Below are positions 8,960 to 19,794 of a stretch of DNA of 64,000 nt, one piece after another (positions within the stretch are counted from its first letter, which is position 1; each line of letters begins with the position of its first letter). The position numbers were made by a program, and so were the translations under genes. The notes beneath the pieces are model-generated. The model made no database searches. It was not told where the DNA came from and saw only the letters and a program-made list of their open reading frames with translations. This DNA is from Anastrepha obliqua (taxonomy: Eukaryota; Arthropoda; Insecta; Diptera; Tephritidae), in contig NC_072893.1 in the NCBI RefSeq assembly GCF_027943255.1, forward strand, positions 22,776,001 through 22,840,000, given 5' to 3'.

Positions 8960-10772
8960 CTAGGGCGATCAAGCTGCGTCTCGCGAGCCCCATACGGCTC
9001 TTAGAAGGATTATTGGTGGCTCTCAGTAAGTGTTATTGTTGTAGAAGTAATACAACACCCGAGCGTACCCGAACTCGCTTTTCATTTTTGTGCTATTATT
9101 TAACGAATTTGTGAGTTTTTTATCTAAATAATATCGCTGTTGATATAAAAAATGTATCGATTCCATAATGAAAACTTTCTATGTGCCTCTTAATAAACTT
9201 GCAACCATTGCAATTGATGGAGTGAGCTCCGGCATTGTTGGCTAAAAAAAAATCGGTCTTATTAGGCTTTGAAGAGATGATTCGCAAATTCTACTACTCA
9301 TACCGACTCACTGCATAATTCACCACGATGTTCTCACTTAATGAAATATTTAGAATATCATCAATAAATTACATTCGCACTAATGCAAAAAATCATCGAC
9401 AGTTGAAAAATTTTCTTCAAAAATTAAATTACGAAGAACTTCCAAATAACATTAATTTCTTTTGCATTGTCAGTTGGTTATACATTTGTTGTTGTAGATT
9501 TTGTTTGCTCCGATAACTGAATTTCTGAGATGAAAGTAAATAGCCTATTCAGAATTAGACGATGACGAGGGGTGGGCAGCATTCCCCATATACATATGTA
9601 TGGGGAATGTTTATGCGGCGACAACAACAACAAGGGTGGATTAATAGACTTAATGTTTTTGACTGATGTCATGGAACATTTGCAAACACTGAATTTACAA
9701 TTACAGGGGAAATATAAAATAAAATCTGACCTCTTACTATGTATGTATATTTAGTTTTCAAACTAAATTACTACTTTTTCAAAAGGATATTACAAAAAAA
9801 AAAATTTTGTCATTTTCCACGAATGAAAAAAAAATATGTTCCAATATTAAACAAGAATAACTCAACGAGTATTTGAAAAAATCTAGAAGAAATATTGACA
9901 GTATTCCAAAAAATTGTATTTCAATCACAGGATTTAATTTTGTCCTCAATAATTGGTTGCATTTGATCATCACTAACAGATGCAGAACATTCCATTAGCA
10001 AATTTATAAGTATTGTTGTGGCAATTCAGCCTTCTTCATATTTTCCTTGCATCCTACTAATCATTTTCATACATATGCATATACATTCCTATATTGCCAA
10101 ATTAGTTAATAACCAAGAAATACAAGCATAAAACCCAAAAGATACCTTCAATGCTTTGCCGATTTGTATTTCGGCAACTGCAGCAACGGTGACTGGAGGC
10201 TGTGGTTAAGAAGTACACAACTCTACATCATTGGCCGATTCCTGTTTAATATATGACTTCAAATAAACTTTAAACATTTTATAGGAAATATATTTGCTTA
10301 CGTTCTCCCTTTTAATAACAATTTCCATTTTAATTTAGAACTTTGACTCCATTCGCGTTTATTTTTACTTTGCGATCAACTGTTTTTCTCACTTGCAAAT
10401 TTCCACAAGTACAAATGTATACAGTAACAACTTCCCCTCAAAATGAAATGCCATTTTGCTCTCTCATTTTTCCCTACTTTGCAAGCTTTTTGGGTACGTG
10501 AACACCAAAACTTGATAATTCGTTACAAATCATTTTGCTTCATGAACAGACCTAAATATTCATCAAATTTTAAAATAAATGTGTTTAATTTTTTATATTC
10601 AAATTCATATAATATGTGCACGTTTTTTTATATATTTTCAAAAAATATTATATAATTTCTGTAAACAACGTTTTTAATACCTGTTTGCATATCTTTGGCA
10701 TTGCGGCTCGCAAAAAATTTAAAATTTTGAAAAATGGCTCGGACTATCAAGCGGCTTGCTTGCCCAACCCTG
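8960..10772 (+). mobile_element. Decayed hAT transposon
   Basis: The left end CTAGGGCGATCAAGCTGCG and the right end (reverse complement CAGGGTTGGGCAAGCAAGCC) resemble the termini of hAT elements, followed on both sides by the GCGAGCC/GGCTC words common in this superfamily. Between them, + strand frames give degenerate transposase pieces: KLATIAIDGVSSG near 9200, CIIHHDVL near 9315, NHRQLKNFLQKLNYEELP and FFCIVSWL at about 9391-9480, and FLTDVMEHLQTLNLQLQGK at about 9655-9710. These blocks occur in the order expected for hAT core and dimerisation regions. Several stops and frameshifts show it is dead. A clear 8-bp target duplication was not found. Confidence 0.65.
9575..9634 (+). mobile_element. 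Short CAA-tailed retroposon, copy b, nested in the hAT
   Basis: GGGCAGCATTCCCCATATAC, TGTATGGGGAATGTTTATGC and a (CAA)n tail match the 3' half of the family. It lies between two pieces of the hAT transposase (ending near 9480 and resuming near 9640). The block ATTCCCCATA (9581-9590) and TATGGGGAAT (9599-9608) form a perfect 10-bp stem with an 8-nt loop. Confidence 0.75.
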
Positions 10773-11286
10773 GTCTATACAAAAGTTAAGAGAAAACCAA
10801 AGTGCGTACATATTTATTCTGTAGAATAATTTAAAAAAAGTTTGTAGTTTCTAAAAGCGCCAGTGCCAGTGAACATGTGATATGCATGCACATATGTAGA
10901 TATGTATGTCTGTTTATAGGTAGATATGTATGCACACATGTATGCATGTAAAAGGTTCGCTTTATTGTGACTACTCATTTGAGAGTTTTGTTACCATAGC
11001 GATAATTCAGTTTGTTAGTGTGGCGTCAACCGATAAGTATTTAACCTTAGACACTCTTTTTTTTTTTACTCTCCCATGTAGTTTCACCCTAATTGATAGC
11101 TGTGAATTAACGGTTAAAGTTTCAAAGTCAGTATGCATAAATGTGTGTGCATGTGCATGTGTATGGATGTGAGTATGAGCACTTGCGAAAGCCAGTCTGC
11201 TAACGTCAAGGTCGCTGAAATTGCGTGTATTTTTGTGCAAGTGCTTTAAACTCCACAGGGGGTTTTTTTAATCAAATTTGATTTAA
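10773..11286. other. Non-coding stretch
   Basis: Short TG/CA-rich repeats near 10876-10950 and 11140-11180; no gene recognised. Confidence 0.4.
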
Positions 11287-11700
11287 CACTTTTGCCGAAT
11301 TGTACTACTGCTGTATACCAGGTGTATTTATACCTATGAAATCGAAATTCTCTTTTAGTTCCAGTACTTTTTTTTTTGAAATGTACGAGTTTTCTCATTC
11401 TGCCAACAACATTCACTTCATAATATTACAAGTTCCCAACAACAATACAATTTCTCAAACTTAATTATTGCACGCAGCTTTGGAACTCTTTTGCCGAATT
11501 GCACTGCTTCTGTCTACCAATCAGGTGGATGTATACCTATGAAACTGGAATTCTCTCATAGTTGTTAGTTTTTTTGAAATGTGTGAGTTTTCCAACTGCT
11601 CTAATCTGCAACAACATCCACTTCTTATTATTACAGCTCCCAACAACAATACAGTTTCTCAAATTGAGTAGCTGCAGGCAGCTTTGAAACTGTTTTACTC
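11287..11700. repeat. Tandem duplication, two diverged ~200-bp units
   Basis: The unit starting at 11287 (CTTTTGCCGAATTGTACTAC, CCTATGAAATCGAAATTCTC, GAAATGTACGAGTTTTC, CCCAACAACAATACAATTTC) recurs from about 11484 with the same ordered words and small changes (TTTTGCCGAATTGCACTGC, CCTATGAAACTGGAATTCTC, GAAATGTGTGAGTTTTCC, CCCAACAACAATACAGTTTC). It is non-coding. Confidence 0.9.
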
Positions 11701-13022
11701 TCATAAAAGTCATCAGAAATAGCAAAGAACTTTTAAGTACAGAATCATAATTAATGGTTTAAAATACAAGGTTTTCAGCAAAAAACAAAAAAATAAATAA
11801 AATAAAAAAATTAAAAATAAATACTTAGTGCCGCTTCACCGGAAACAGCCTCGCCGCTCATTAGTTGTCACGCTGCTGGATGTCTCGCTTGCAGAGGTGC
11901 TTACTTTATTTATAGCCAACCAAACAAACTAATGTTATTTATATTTTAATTAAATGTTATTTTATTTAAAGAGAGTTTGAATGAGATGCGCACAATATAA
12001 AAAAAAAACTAAAACTTAACATCAAAAGAGCTCAACTATGACTCGAAGCGCATGAATTTTAGAGCTCCGCTTTGGCACTCAAAAATGCTTTTGGAATCAT
12101 GAGTTTACTTGGACATATTTGCTTACAAAGCTAGATAAATGTGTGTATGCATGTATGTATAGATGTATGTGTGTACGTAGATATGTATAATAAGTTCATA
12201 GATAAAATATTTCGATTCATATTTCACGCCTCACACCACCCACCCACCCCCACATGATTCAAATGCTATCAATGCAAATAAATACACGCAACACTTCACG
12301 TCTGCTCGCTGCCCCTCTGCCATTTTGCTGCTGAAAAAGTCAACTTCCGCAAAGATTAAGTTCAGTAAACCACACACCCAATGCGCAGTGGCGCTCCAAG
12401 CGACTCACTGCAGTTGAGTTTCGACGTAATTGAGCTTACTACATTCATGTGTGCAAGTGTGTGTGTGTATACATATGCATGCATGCATGTCTGTCCGCAT
12501 GCACTTATATATTTGTGCACTTTACTTCGTACCACTTCATAGTAGCCGTTCTGACTGTCTGCCGTCGTTGGCTGTGCCGCCGCCATTCACAGCTCCCATT
12601 TGTGACTGAGTGCCGCCATAGAGGATTTCTGCGGCATCCCATATGGCCTGCGTAGACGGCGAATATGTGTGTACATTTGTATTTATATTCAGAGATTTGT
12701 GTGCGTAGTTTCATTCATTGTAATCGCAGTAATGATGTATTGTTTTTTTCCGTTCTTTTTCAAGTTGCCTATTGCGACTTTGCTATTTCTTTGACTTGAG
12801 TGTCTTTTCTGAAGTTTCTTCTACTTTCAGCTCTCTACCTGTTTTGAAATTCTAAGAAGTTTGTCTTCATAAGCGATTCTTTTCTTAAAATGTTTTTTAG
12901 CATTTTCCGTGAATATATTTGATTCAGCAGTGCATTCAGTCAGTCAAATTTGGTTGCCAAACTGGTTAAACTTACACTAAATTATATGTTAATTTTTTAG
13001 CACAAGCCTTATTTTTTTAATA
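11701..13022. other. Non-coding stretch with TG/CA microsatellites
   Basis: TATG/TGTA-rich short repeats occur near 12140-12190 and 12445-12490. No frame shows recognisable protein motifs. No gene called. Confidence 0.4.
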
Positions 13023-14078
13023 GGGTAAGACTCCGTCAGAAAATATGAGATTTGCAAGTGGTCTTTCGATTTCTTTGAAACTTTGGGAAATATTAGTTCT
13101 AGGTAAGATACATTCGAGCCTAAAAGGATTTTGAAAAATTTTCAAAATTGAGTCATCTACGCCATGTTGAAAATCGGGACCGTGTTTTTTTCAAAAATCA
13201 ATATTTCTTCAACCGTTGGATGGATTTCAATGCAATTTACAGACAATATAGAAACAAATAAGTAGTTTAAATTAGTATTATGTTAAAAAAAAAATTTCGA
13301 AATTTTGACCAAAAAAAAGTCAAAAAAATTTTTTGAATCAATTTTTGGTTGATTTGGCCACTTTTTTAGATTTTCTGTTATACACGTAACGATTCCTTAT
13401 GATTTAACCTTTATTTTGAAAAAAAAAATTTTATGGTGTCTATAATAGTTCTCGAGATATTGCGATTTTAGTGGAAGCGCGCACGCACGGTTCGCGTACG
13501 CACGCACGGTTCGCGCTGCGTTATGTGTTCCTGTATGAAGTGACTGGAGCATACTGTTGCAGGTCTGTGCGCGTTTTTCTACTCCCGCGCTGCGTAACCG
13601 CGAACTTCACGGTGCGCGCTTCCACTAAAATTGCAATATCTCGAGAACTATTATAGACACCATAAAATTTTTGTTTTCAAAATAAAGGTTAAATCATAAG
13701 GAATCGTTACGTGTACAACAGAAAATCTAAAAAACTGGCCAAATCAACTAAAAATTGATTACAAATTTTTTTTTTACTTTTTTTTGGTCAAAATTTCGAA
13801 ATTTTTTTTTTAACATAATACTATATTAATTTAAACTACTTATTTGTTTCTATATTGTCTGTAAATTGCATTGAAATCCATCCAACGGTTCAAGAAATAT
13901 TGATTTTTGAAAAAAACACGGTCCCGATTTTCAACATGGCGTAGATGACTCAATTTTGAAAATTTTTCAAAATCCTTTTAGGCTCGAATGTATCTTACCT
14001 GGAACTAATATTTCCCAAAGTTTCAAAGAAATCGAAAGACCACTTGCAAATCTCATATTTTCTGACGGAGTCTTACCC
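13023..14078. mobile_element. Fold-back TIR element with ~470-bp arms
   Basis: GGGTAAGACTCCGTCAGAAA at 13023 is mirrored by its reverse complement ending at 14078, and the match runs inward for about 470 bp on each side (for example GAGTCATCTACGCCATGTTG versus CAACATGGCGTAGATGACTC, and GTGGAAGCGCGCAC versus GTGCGCGCTTCCAC). Only about 105 bp of unpaired centre remains (about 13498-13602). The element is flanked by AATA at 13019-13022 and AATA at 14079-14082, a 4-bp target duplication. It has no credible open frame, so it is a non-autonomous fold-back or long-TIR MITE of unknown superfamily. Arm-to-arm identity is high, so it is fairly recent or kept alike by gene conversion. Confidence 0.92.
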
Positions 14079-14689
14079 AATAGAAAATTTTTTTATTATT
14101 ATTTTGTATCACTACTTCACACCTGCGTTGCATGAACTCAATGAATTTTTCACAGACGTCCTTTGAATAGCTTCCGACTCCACCTGCACCTTTCACAACC
14201 GAATCTGAAATTTTTTTGTTCTTGCGGATTTTAAACTTTTCTCTTTAAATGCTGTTTAGAGATTCAATTTTTCTAGCGACCTTGAATTCGCCCAAAATGA
14301 AATTTTTCCACATTTTAACCGCAGTTTCCCAAAACTGAAATTTTATGGAGAAGTTTAATTTAAGAATTTGTAATATACGCGAAAAATCCTATCAGAAATA
14401 TCAACATTTATGGTACTCTTGTGGCATAAATGCTAAATTCGGCCGACCAATGTTATTATTGTTCTTTTGCTTTCATGAAGTGAAATTATTGCTTACGATG
14501 ACGTGTGAAATTTGCAAGCTGTTTCTTTAAGATTTTCTCAATTTTCGTAGTGGGTTTTCATCTTTTTTTTTGCATTGCTGCTCGATCTAGTAATTTTCCA
14601 ATTATAATAATAGCGCGACGAATTGCCAAGTTGTAACTATTTTTTGTATTTATTTATTTTTTTCTTGTGTTTTTATAAAAGTATAGTGG
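14079..14689. other. Non-coding stretch
   Basis: Nothing recognised between the fold-back element and the A-rich satellite. Confidence 0.4.
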
Positions 14690-16700
14690 ATTCTATAACA
14701 AAAACTATAAACTCAAAGTTTCAAACTCACAAAAATTTAACAAGTAAAAAATAATAATATAAAATAAATATAATAAAAAAATAAATAAATAAAATAAAAA
14801 ATGAAAGACAACAAAATAAATACAAGAAAAATCTTGAACTTTTTTTTCAGAATTTTTTGAAAAAAATAAAATAAAATAAAATAAAACTTGCATTCTATAA
14901 TAAAATCCATAAACTCAAATCTTCAAACTCTAAAAAATTTAAAAAGTTAAAAAAATAAATAAATAATAATAATAATAAATAAATACAATAAAAAAAAGAA
15001 ATATAATCATTAAAAAGTTAAGAGAATAAAGGAGATTTTTTCTTCTTTTTATTAAAATTTTTTAGAAAAACAAAAAAACTTGCAAATCCACAAACTCAAA
15101 TTTTTAAACTCTAAAAAAATTAAAAAGTAAAAAAAAAACAGTAAAATAAAATAAATAAAAGAAAACTTTTCAACGTTTTTTACAATTTTTAGAAAAAAAT
15201 AAAGTAAATATAAAAAAATAAAATAAAACTTGCATTCTATAAGAAAAACAACAAACTCAAATCTCCAAACTCACAAAATTTAAAAAGTAAAAAAAAAAAA
15301 TTAATAAAATAAAAAAATAAAATAGATAAAAAAGTAAAATAAAAGAAAACTTTTCAACTTTTTATTTAGAATTGTTAGAAAAAATAGATGAAAATGTAAA
15401 ATAAATAAAACATAAAGTAAATAAAAAATGAAATAAAGAAGAAAAAAAAATAAAATAAATTTTTTCAACTTTTTATTCAGAATTTTTAGAAAAAAATAAA
15501 GTAAATAATAAAAAAAATAAAACTTGCATTCTATAAGAAAAACAATAAACTCAAATCTCCAAACTCACAAAAATTTACAAAGTAAACAAAAAATCAATAA
15601 AATTAGAAATAAAATAGAAAAAAATAAAATAGATAAAAAAGTAAAATAAAAGAAAACTTTTCAACTTTTTATTTAGAATTTTTAGAAAAAAAAAATAGAC
15701 GAAAATGTAAAATAAATAAAACATAAAGTAAATAAAAAATTAAATACACAATAGATATAAAAAATAAAATAAATTTTTTCAACTTTTTATTCAGAATTTT
15801 TAGAAAAAAATAGATGAAAAAATAAATAAATAAAAATAAAGTAAATATAAAAAGTAAAATAAAATGTTTCAACTTTTGTTCAGAATTAAAAAAAAAAAAA
15901 TGAAAATAAAAAAAAAATTTTAAATAAAACCAATAAACACAATTAAATGACTAAAAACTTAAATTAAAAAAATAAAAGAAAAGTTTTAGACATTTTATTC
16001 AGATTGTGTAGAAAAAATTTAATATATAAAAAAAAGCAAATGAAACAAATAAAATACACTAAAATAGTAAAATAAATAAAAATAAATGAAACAAATAAAA
16101 TAAACAACAATAAAATAAAAGTTTTCAACTTTTTTTCAGAATTTTTAGAAAAAAAAAATAAAATGAATAAATAAAAAAATTTTAAAAAATAAAATACAAC
16201 ACAAATAAAAGCAAAAATAAAACTAGTAAAAAATAAATGACAATACAAATTTTTTAAAAATTAAACGAATAAAAGAATGAATATAACAATAAAATAAATA
16301 AAAAAATTAATAAAAACAAAAATAAAAAAATTAATAAAAAAAAAAAAATAAAAAAATTAATAAAAAAAAAAATAAAAAAATTAATAAAAAAATTAAAAAA
16401 TGGAACTAATAAAATTTTTATTTTTAATAAAAGATAAAATAAATATGAAAAATAAAATTTATCAACTTTTTTTCCCCAAAATTTTTAGAAATAAAAAAAA
16501 TAAAATGAATAAAAAAATTAAAAAATAAAATAAATAAAATTAAAATTAATAAAAAATATATGAGAACAAATAAATATGCAAAATTAAAATAAATTAGAAA
16601 TACAATAAATGAAAATATTGTTTTTTTTTTAATAAAATGAAGAAAAAAATGAAATGAATAAATTTTTTTTTTTTTTACTTTTTCAACTTTTTATTTGGAA
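14690..16700. repeat. A-rich modular satellite (TAAAA-type filler plus recurring motifs)
   Basis: The + strand is mostly A with short T and G breaks. It is not plain simple sequence: two modules recur. Module 1 (ACTTGCATTCTATAA, AAACTCAAATCTCCAAACTC, AAAATTTAAAAAGT) appears near 14690, 14885, 15075, 15228 and 15523. Module 2 (TTTTCAACTTTTTATTCAGA, ATTTTTAGAAAAAA) appears about every 100-200 bp from about 14830 to 16690. The phenylalanine-rich minus-strand frames here are composition artefacts. Confidence 0.85.
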
Positions 16701-17004
16701 TTGGGTTTGCATTTTAGTAGCTCAACAACATTAGTACAACGGAGTGCATATTTAAACTGGCTCAAAATACTCGTTACTTTCTAAAAATTTGTTTTCGCTG
16801 AGCAGTTGCTTCCTTGTGCTTTGTGGTTTTTGGTTTGTTTGTGGAATGCACTACACTTTTATAAAAAATGAAATACAAAAAAAAAATACATTTGAAACTC
16901 GCTACAATTATTTTGAACACATGTGTACATGAACTTCAGCACTCTCTAGTACTTTTTGTTAAAGATTTGTTTCAAGTAACTTATAAAGTCAAAAATTGTA
17001 AAAT
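16701..17004. other. Non-coding spacer
   Basis: Less repetitive than its surroundings; contains TTTTTGTTAAAGATTTGTTTC near 16950, which recurs near 18390 on the far side of the Tigger element. No gene. Confidence 0.4.
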
Positions 17005-17165
17005 AAAAAATTAAGAATACATAAATAAACGATTTAAAAATTATAAAATAAAAATAAAAAAATTAGAATACATAAATAAACGATTTATAAAAAATTATAA
17101 AATAAAAATAAAAAAATTAGAATACATAAATAAACGATTTATAAAAAAACTATAAAATAAAAATT
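17005..17165. repeat. Three tandem ~57-bp units
   Basis: The block AGAATACATAAATAAACGAT followed by TTATAAAATAAAAATAAAAAAATT is repeated three times immediately left of the Tigger element. A fourth diverged copy (AGAATGCATTAATAAACAAT) lies near 18440, on the other side of the transposon. Confidence 0.85.
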
Positions 17166-17184
17166 AAAAAAAAATATATATATA

Positions 17185-18265
17185 CAGTGCACTCGCGATA
17201 ACTCGAACTAATTAAAACAGGCGCTGTTCGATTTATCGAATTTGTTCGACTTATCAATTGAGTGTGCTATGTTAAAAAAACAGTCATCGATATCGATTTT
17301 TCGATCGATTGTTGAAAATGGAAGCCAGTAGAAAATTTCTGTAGTATAGTTTCGTTATACGAATTACATTTTGGTCCATTGGCTGGATCAATGGTGTCGC
17401 ATTCGGCGGCATAAACATAGTTAAAATTAAACCATCCTCGGACTTTAATTCGATTTCGTTGGGATGTGATTGGGCATTATCAATTAGAAGAAGAGCCTTC
17501 TCCGGTGGTCCCCCATCTTTCAAATATTTTCTTACCTAAATATTAAAGTCATTTAACTTGGTTAAAAAAATTGTTTTAATGAATCTGGATTTTACCTGCG
17601 GCACGAACGAATTATGAAACCAGTCTTTGAAAATCGACGAAGTCATCCAGGCAGATTTGTAATTTTTGTACTCCACCGGACAGTTAAAATTTTTGAAAAC
17701 ACGAGGATTTCTTGCTTTGTCAATAACGAGAAGTTTAAGCTTATGGTTGCCGGTAGCGTTAGTGCAAGCCATAAATTGCCTTATCTTTCTTTTTTATAAG
17801 ACTTATGGTGGACTTGGCTACCCCATATTCCTTCGCTAGAGAAGTAACACTACGTCCACGTTTAATTTTGTTAAGGACTTCAGCCCTCTCTTTTAATGTT
17901 AAACACTTCAACCTTTTACGATCCATTACTCACGTGCACTGATACACCACAAATGACAAATTTAAAGCAATTTGGTCAATGCAAGATGTTGTTCCCAGAA
18001 AACTAACGGGATATTAACGTCGAAATATTCATATGGACAATACACTAGTATACATATAATTTATATACATATACTATTACATATGTATGTATGTACAAAA
18101 TGTACATGTTTGAAAAGAATGTGTGTACAAATAAATTTGTTTTTTTGTTCGAGTTATAGCGCTTTTTTATTGTTCGAGTTACAAAGAAGTCAATAGGGGA
18201 AAAAATGTGTTCGAGTTAGCACGTCGTTCGACTTAGCGGCTATTCGAGTTACCGCGAGTGCACTG
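17185..18265 (-). mobile_element. Tigger/pogo-type transposon, internally deleted (1081 bp)
   Basis: The ends are inverted copies: CAGTGCACTCGCGATAACTC at 17185 and its near reverse complement ending CGAGTGCACTG at 18265, each flanked by TA (17183-17184 and 18266-18267). Inside, on the minus strand, are parts of a DDE_1/CENP-B-type transposase. Repeated GTTCGA words inside both ends are typical of this group. Boundaries and TA sites are seen directly; the class follows from the transposase. Confidence 0.92.
17284..17926 (-). pseudogene. Tigger-type transposase, N-terminal HTH plus C-terminal DDE pieces, one intron
   Basis: Translation starts at 17926 with MDRKRLKCLTLKERAEVLNK and continues to TSLAKEYGVAKSTISLIKKK, the CENP-B/psq-type helix-turn-helix that binds transposon ends. 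Around 17770 the frame jumps to ACTNATGNHKLKLLVIDKAR, so the middle of the protein, including the first catalytic Asp, has been lost by internal deletion. The following part has YKNYKSAWMTSSIFKDWFHN. A 60-bp intron (17536-17595, GT-AG on the minus strand, phase 0) separates VPQ from VRKYLKDGGPPEKALLLIDN. That exon holds the second Asp (LLLIDNAQSHP) and the third (LIQPMDQNVI), and ends at a stop at 17284. Both intron edges keep the reading frame, so the split is real splicing or its remnant. The protein cannot be active. Confidence 0.88.
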
Positions 18266-18292
18266 TATATATAAAATTTATAAAAAAAAAAA

Positions 18293-18530
18293 TTTGATTA
18301 GACTGTGAAGTAAATTTCATATACGATGGGCCCCATTAGGCTTTGAAACGTTTCTGATTTTAACCTTCTAGCTTAAAAAGAAAAGTACCTTTTGTTAAAG
18401 ATTTTTTCAAGATTGCTCAATTTATAAAATAAAAAATTTAGAATGCATTAATAAACAATTAGAGTGTGAAATAATTTTAATAAAATTTAATATGCGATGG
18501 GCCTCACTAGGCTTTGAACCGTTTCTCTTC
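18293..18530. repeat. Diverged tandem duplication, ~163-bp unit
   Basis: TTAGACTGTGAAGTAAATTTC with CGATGGGCCCCATTAGGCTTTG at 18298-18345 recurs at about 18460-18520 as TTAGAGTGTGAAATAATTTT with CGATGGGCCTCACTAGGCTTTG. Together with 16950-17165 it shows that the Tigger element landed inside a larger tandem array. Confidence 0.8.
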
Positions 18531-19790
18531 TCCCTTTCTCATGAAACATTTATATAACTTTTTTAGGTAATTACATTTTTTTCGTACCTCATGAACCTGC
18601 TTACAAGGCAATGCATGTAAATGTCTTTCTTTTTGTTTGTTTTGTTTTTCATTATTTCTAACACTTTGTAAATTTAAATTTGTTTCTTCTATTGAAACAT
18701 TCTTAGAAAATTATGTGAAATTTTTGCTGCTTTGCCTTTTTAATTTTTTTTTGAATTTCTTATATAACTGTAAATCCTAAATTTTTCTCCCTTTGGCGAA
18801 TTGCTACTGACGTCATCGGCCTAAATTTATAACGTCTTGCACATTTTATTTATCCACCGCCAGTCAAACGTAAACAGAAAAAAGCATTTAATGCCATTGT
18901 TGCTTCCATCAAAGCTAAAAAGAAAACAAAAAGTAATTGTCCGCATTTTTCGCCACCGAAATACTCATTAATTTGTGTTTTCCTGGAATTCCATATGGCT
19001 CACTTATTCCAAATTCCGTGTGCGCGTGTGTATGTGTGTAGGCATTTGTTTGTGCCTGTTTGGTACTATTTTTAAAATTCTACACTTTTCGACTTCTGAA
19101 TTAGGTGTATTAAGTAAGTAAGTAAGTTTTATATCTTAGCCGAATTCGGTTTTTCACTAGTTGGGGGCAATCAAGAGCGGGTTTCTCTCCCTTCGCTGCC
19201 TTTTAGGGGCTCCTGCTTTGGAGAGAGTCGAAAAGTGTGACGTCTTTATGAATCCATTGTGTACTCTCTTTAGAGGTTTATAAATGTTTGAATGCTAGTT
19301 ACCCAAGGCACAAATCACTTGCACTTCGAGAGTATAACTGGATTGGTTCTGTAGTTAAGCCACAGGATCATTAGCTGGCACAGCTGTGTAGTTTTGCAGC
19401 TCTGCTCCTGCTTTTGGAAACTCGTCGTAGTAGTAGCAGAGGATACTTCTATTCGATCTCGCATACTTGTGTGGTTTAGCGCACCAGACAGGGCTAGTTT
19501 ATTGGGGCGACCCTTTTTAACACCTGGACGAAGGAGGTCTAATTGTAGTTAAAGGTGGAAGTCGATGATGCACTAATATCGACTGTAGAAGGCAGTCACC
19601 TTCAACAATTTGCTCTCCTTCTCGGCGCATACAACCGCATTTGCCACTAAGGTCCAAAACCAAGGTCCAACAGCTGGTACCACAACACCAACAACAACAA
19701 CAACCAAGGTCAACCAACAAGGACTTCAAATCGCTAGCCAGCAGCACTTGGGTCAGAGATAAAGAAATGTTTCAGACTTAAATGCCCAAT
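18531..19790. other. Non-coding stretch
   Basis: A TAAG microsatellite lies at 19108-19128 and a CAA-rich run near 19683-19705. No frame shows protein motifs. I call no gene. Confidence 0.4.
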
Positions 19791-19794
19791 GTAA

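Noticed and set aside
12362..12714. Overlapping frames on both strands with Cys-rich peptides
   Set aside because: They overlap each other and contain CATA/TGTA microsatellite translation; no family resemblance.
13471..13656. Open frame across the centre of the fold-back element
   Set aside because: It begins and ends within the arms, has no motif, and depends on repeated ACGCACGGTTCGCG words.
15669..16248. Several minus-strand frames with many Phe and Leu
   Set aside because: Produced by the A-rich modular satellite; no conserved motif and neighbouring frames are alike.
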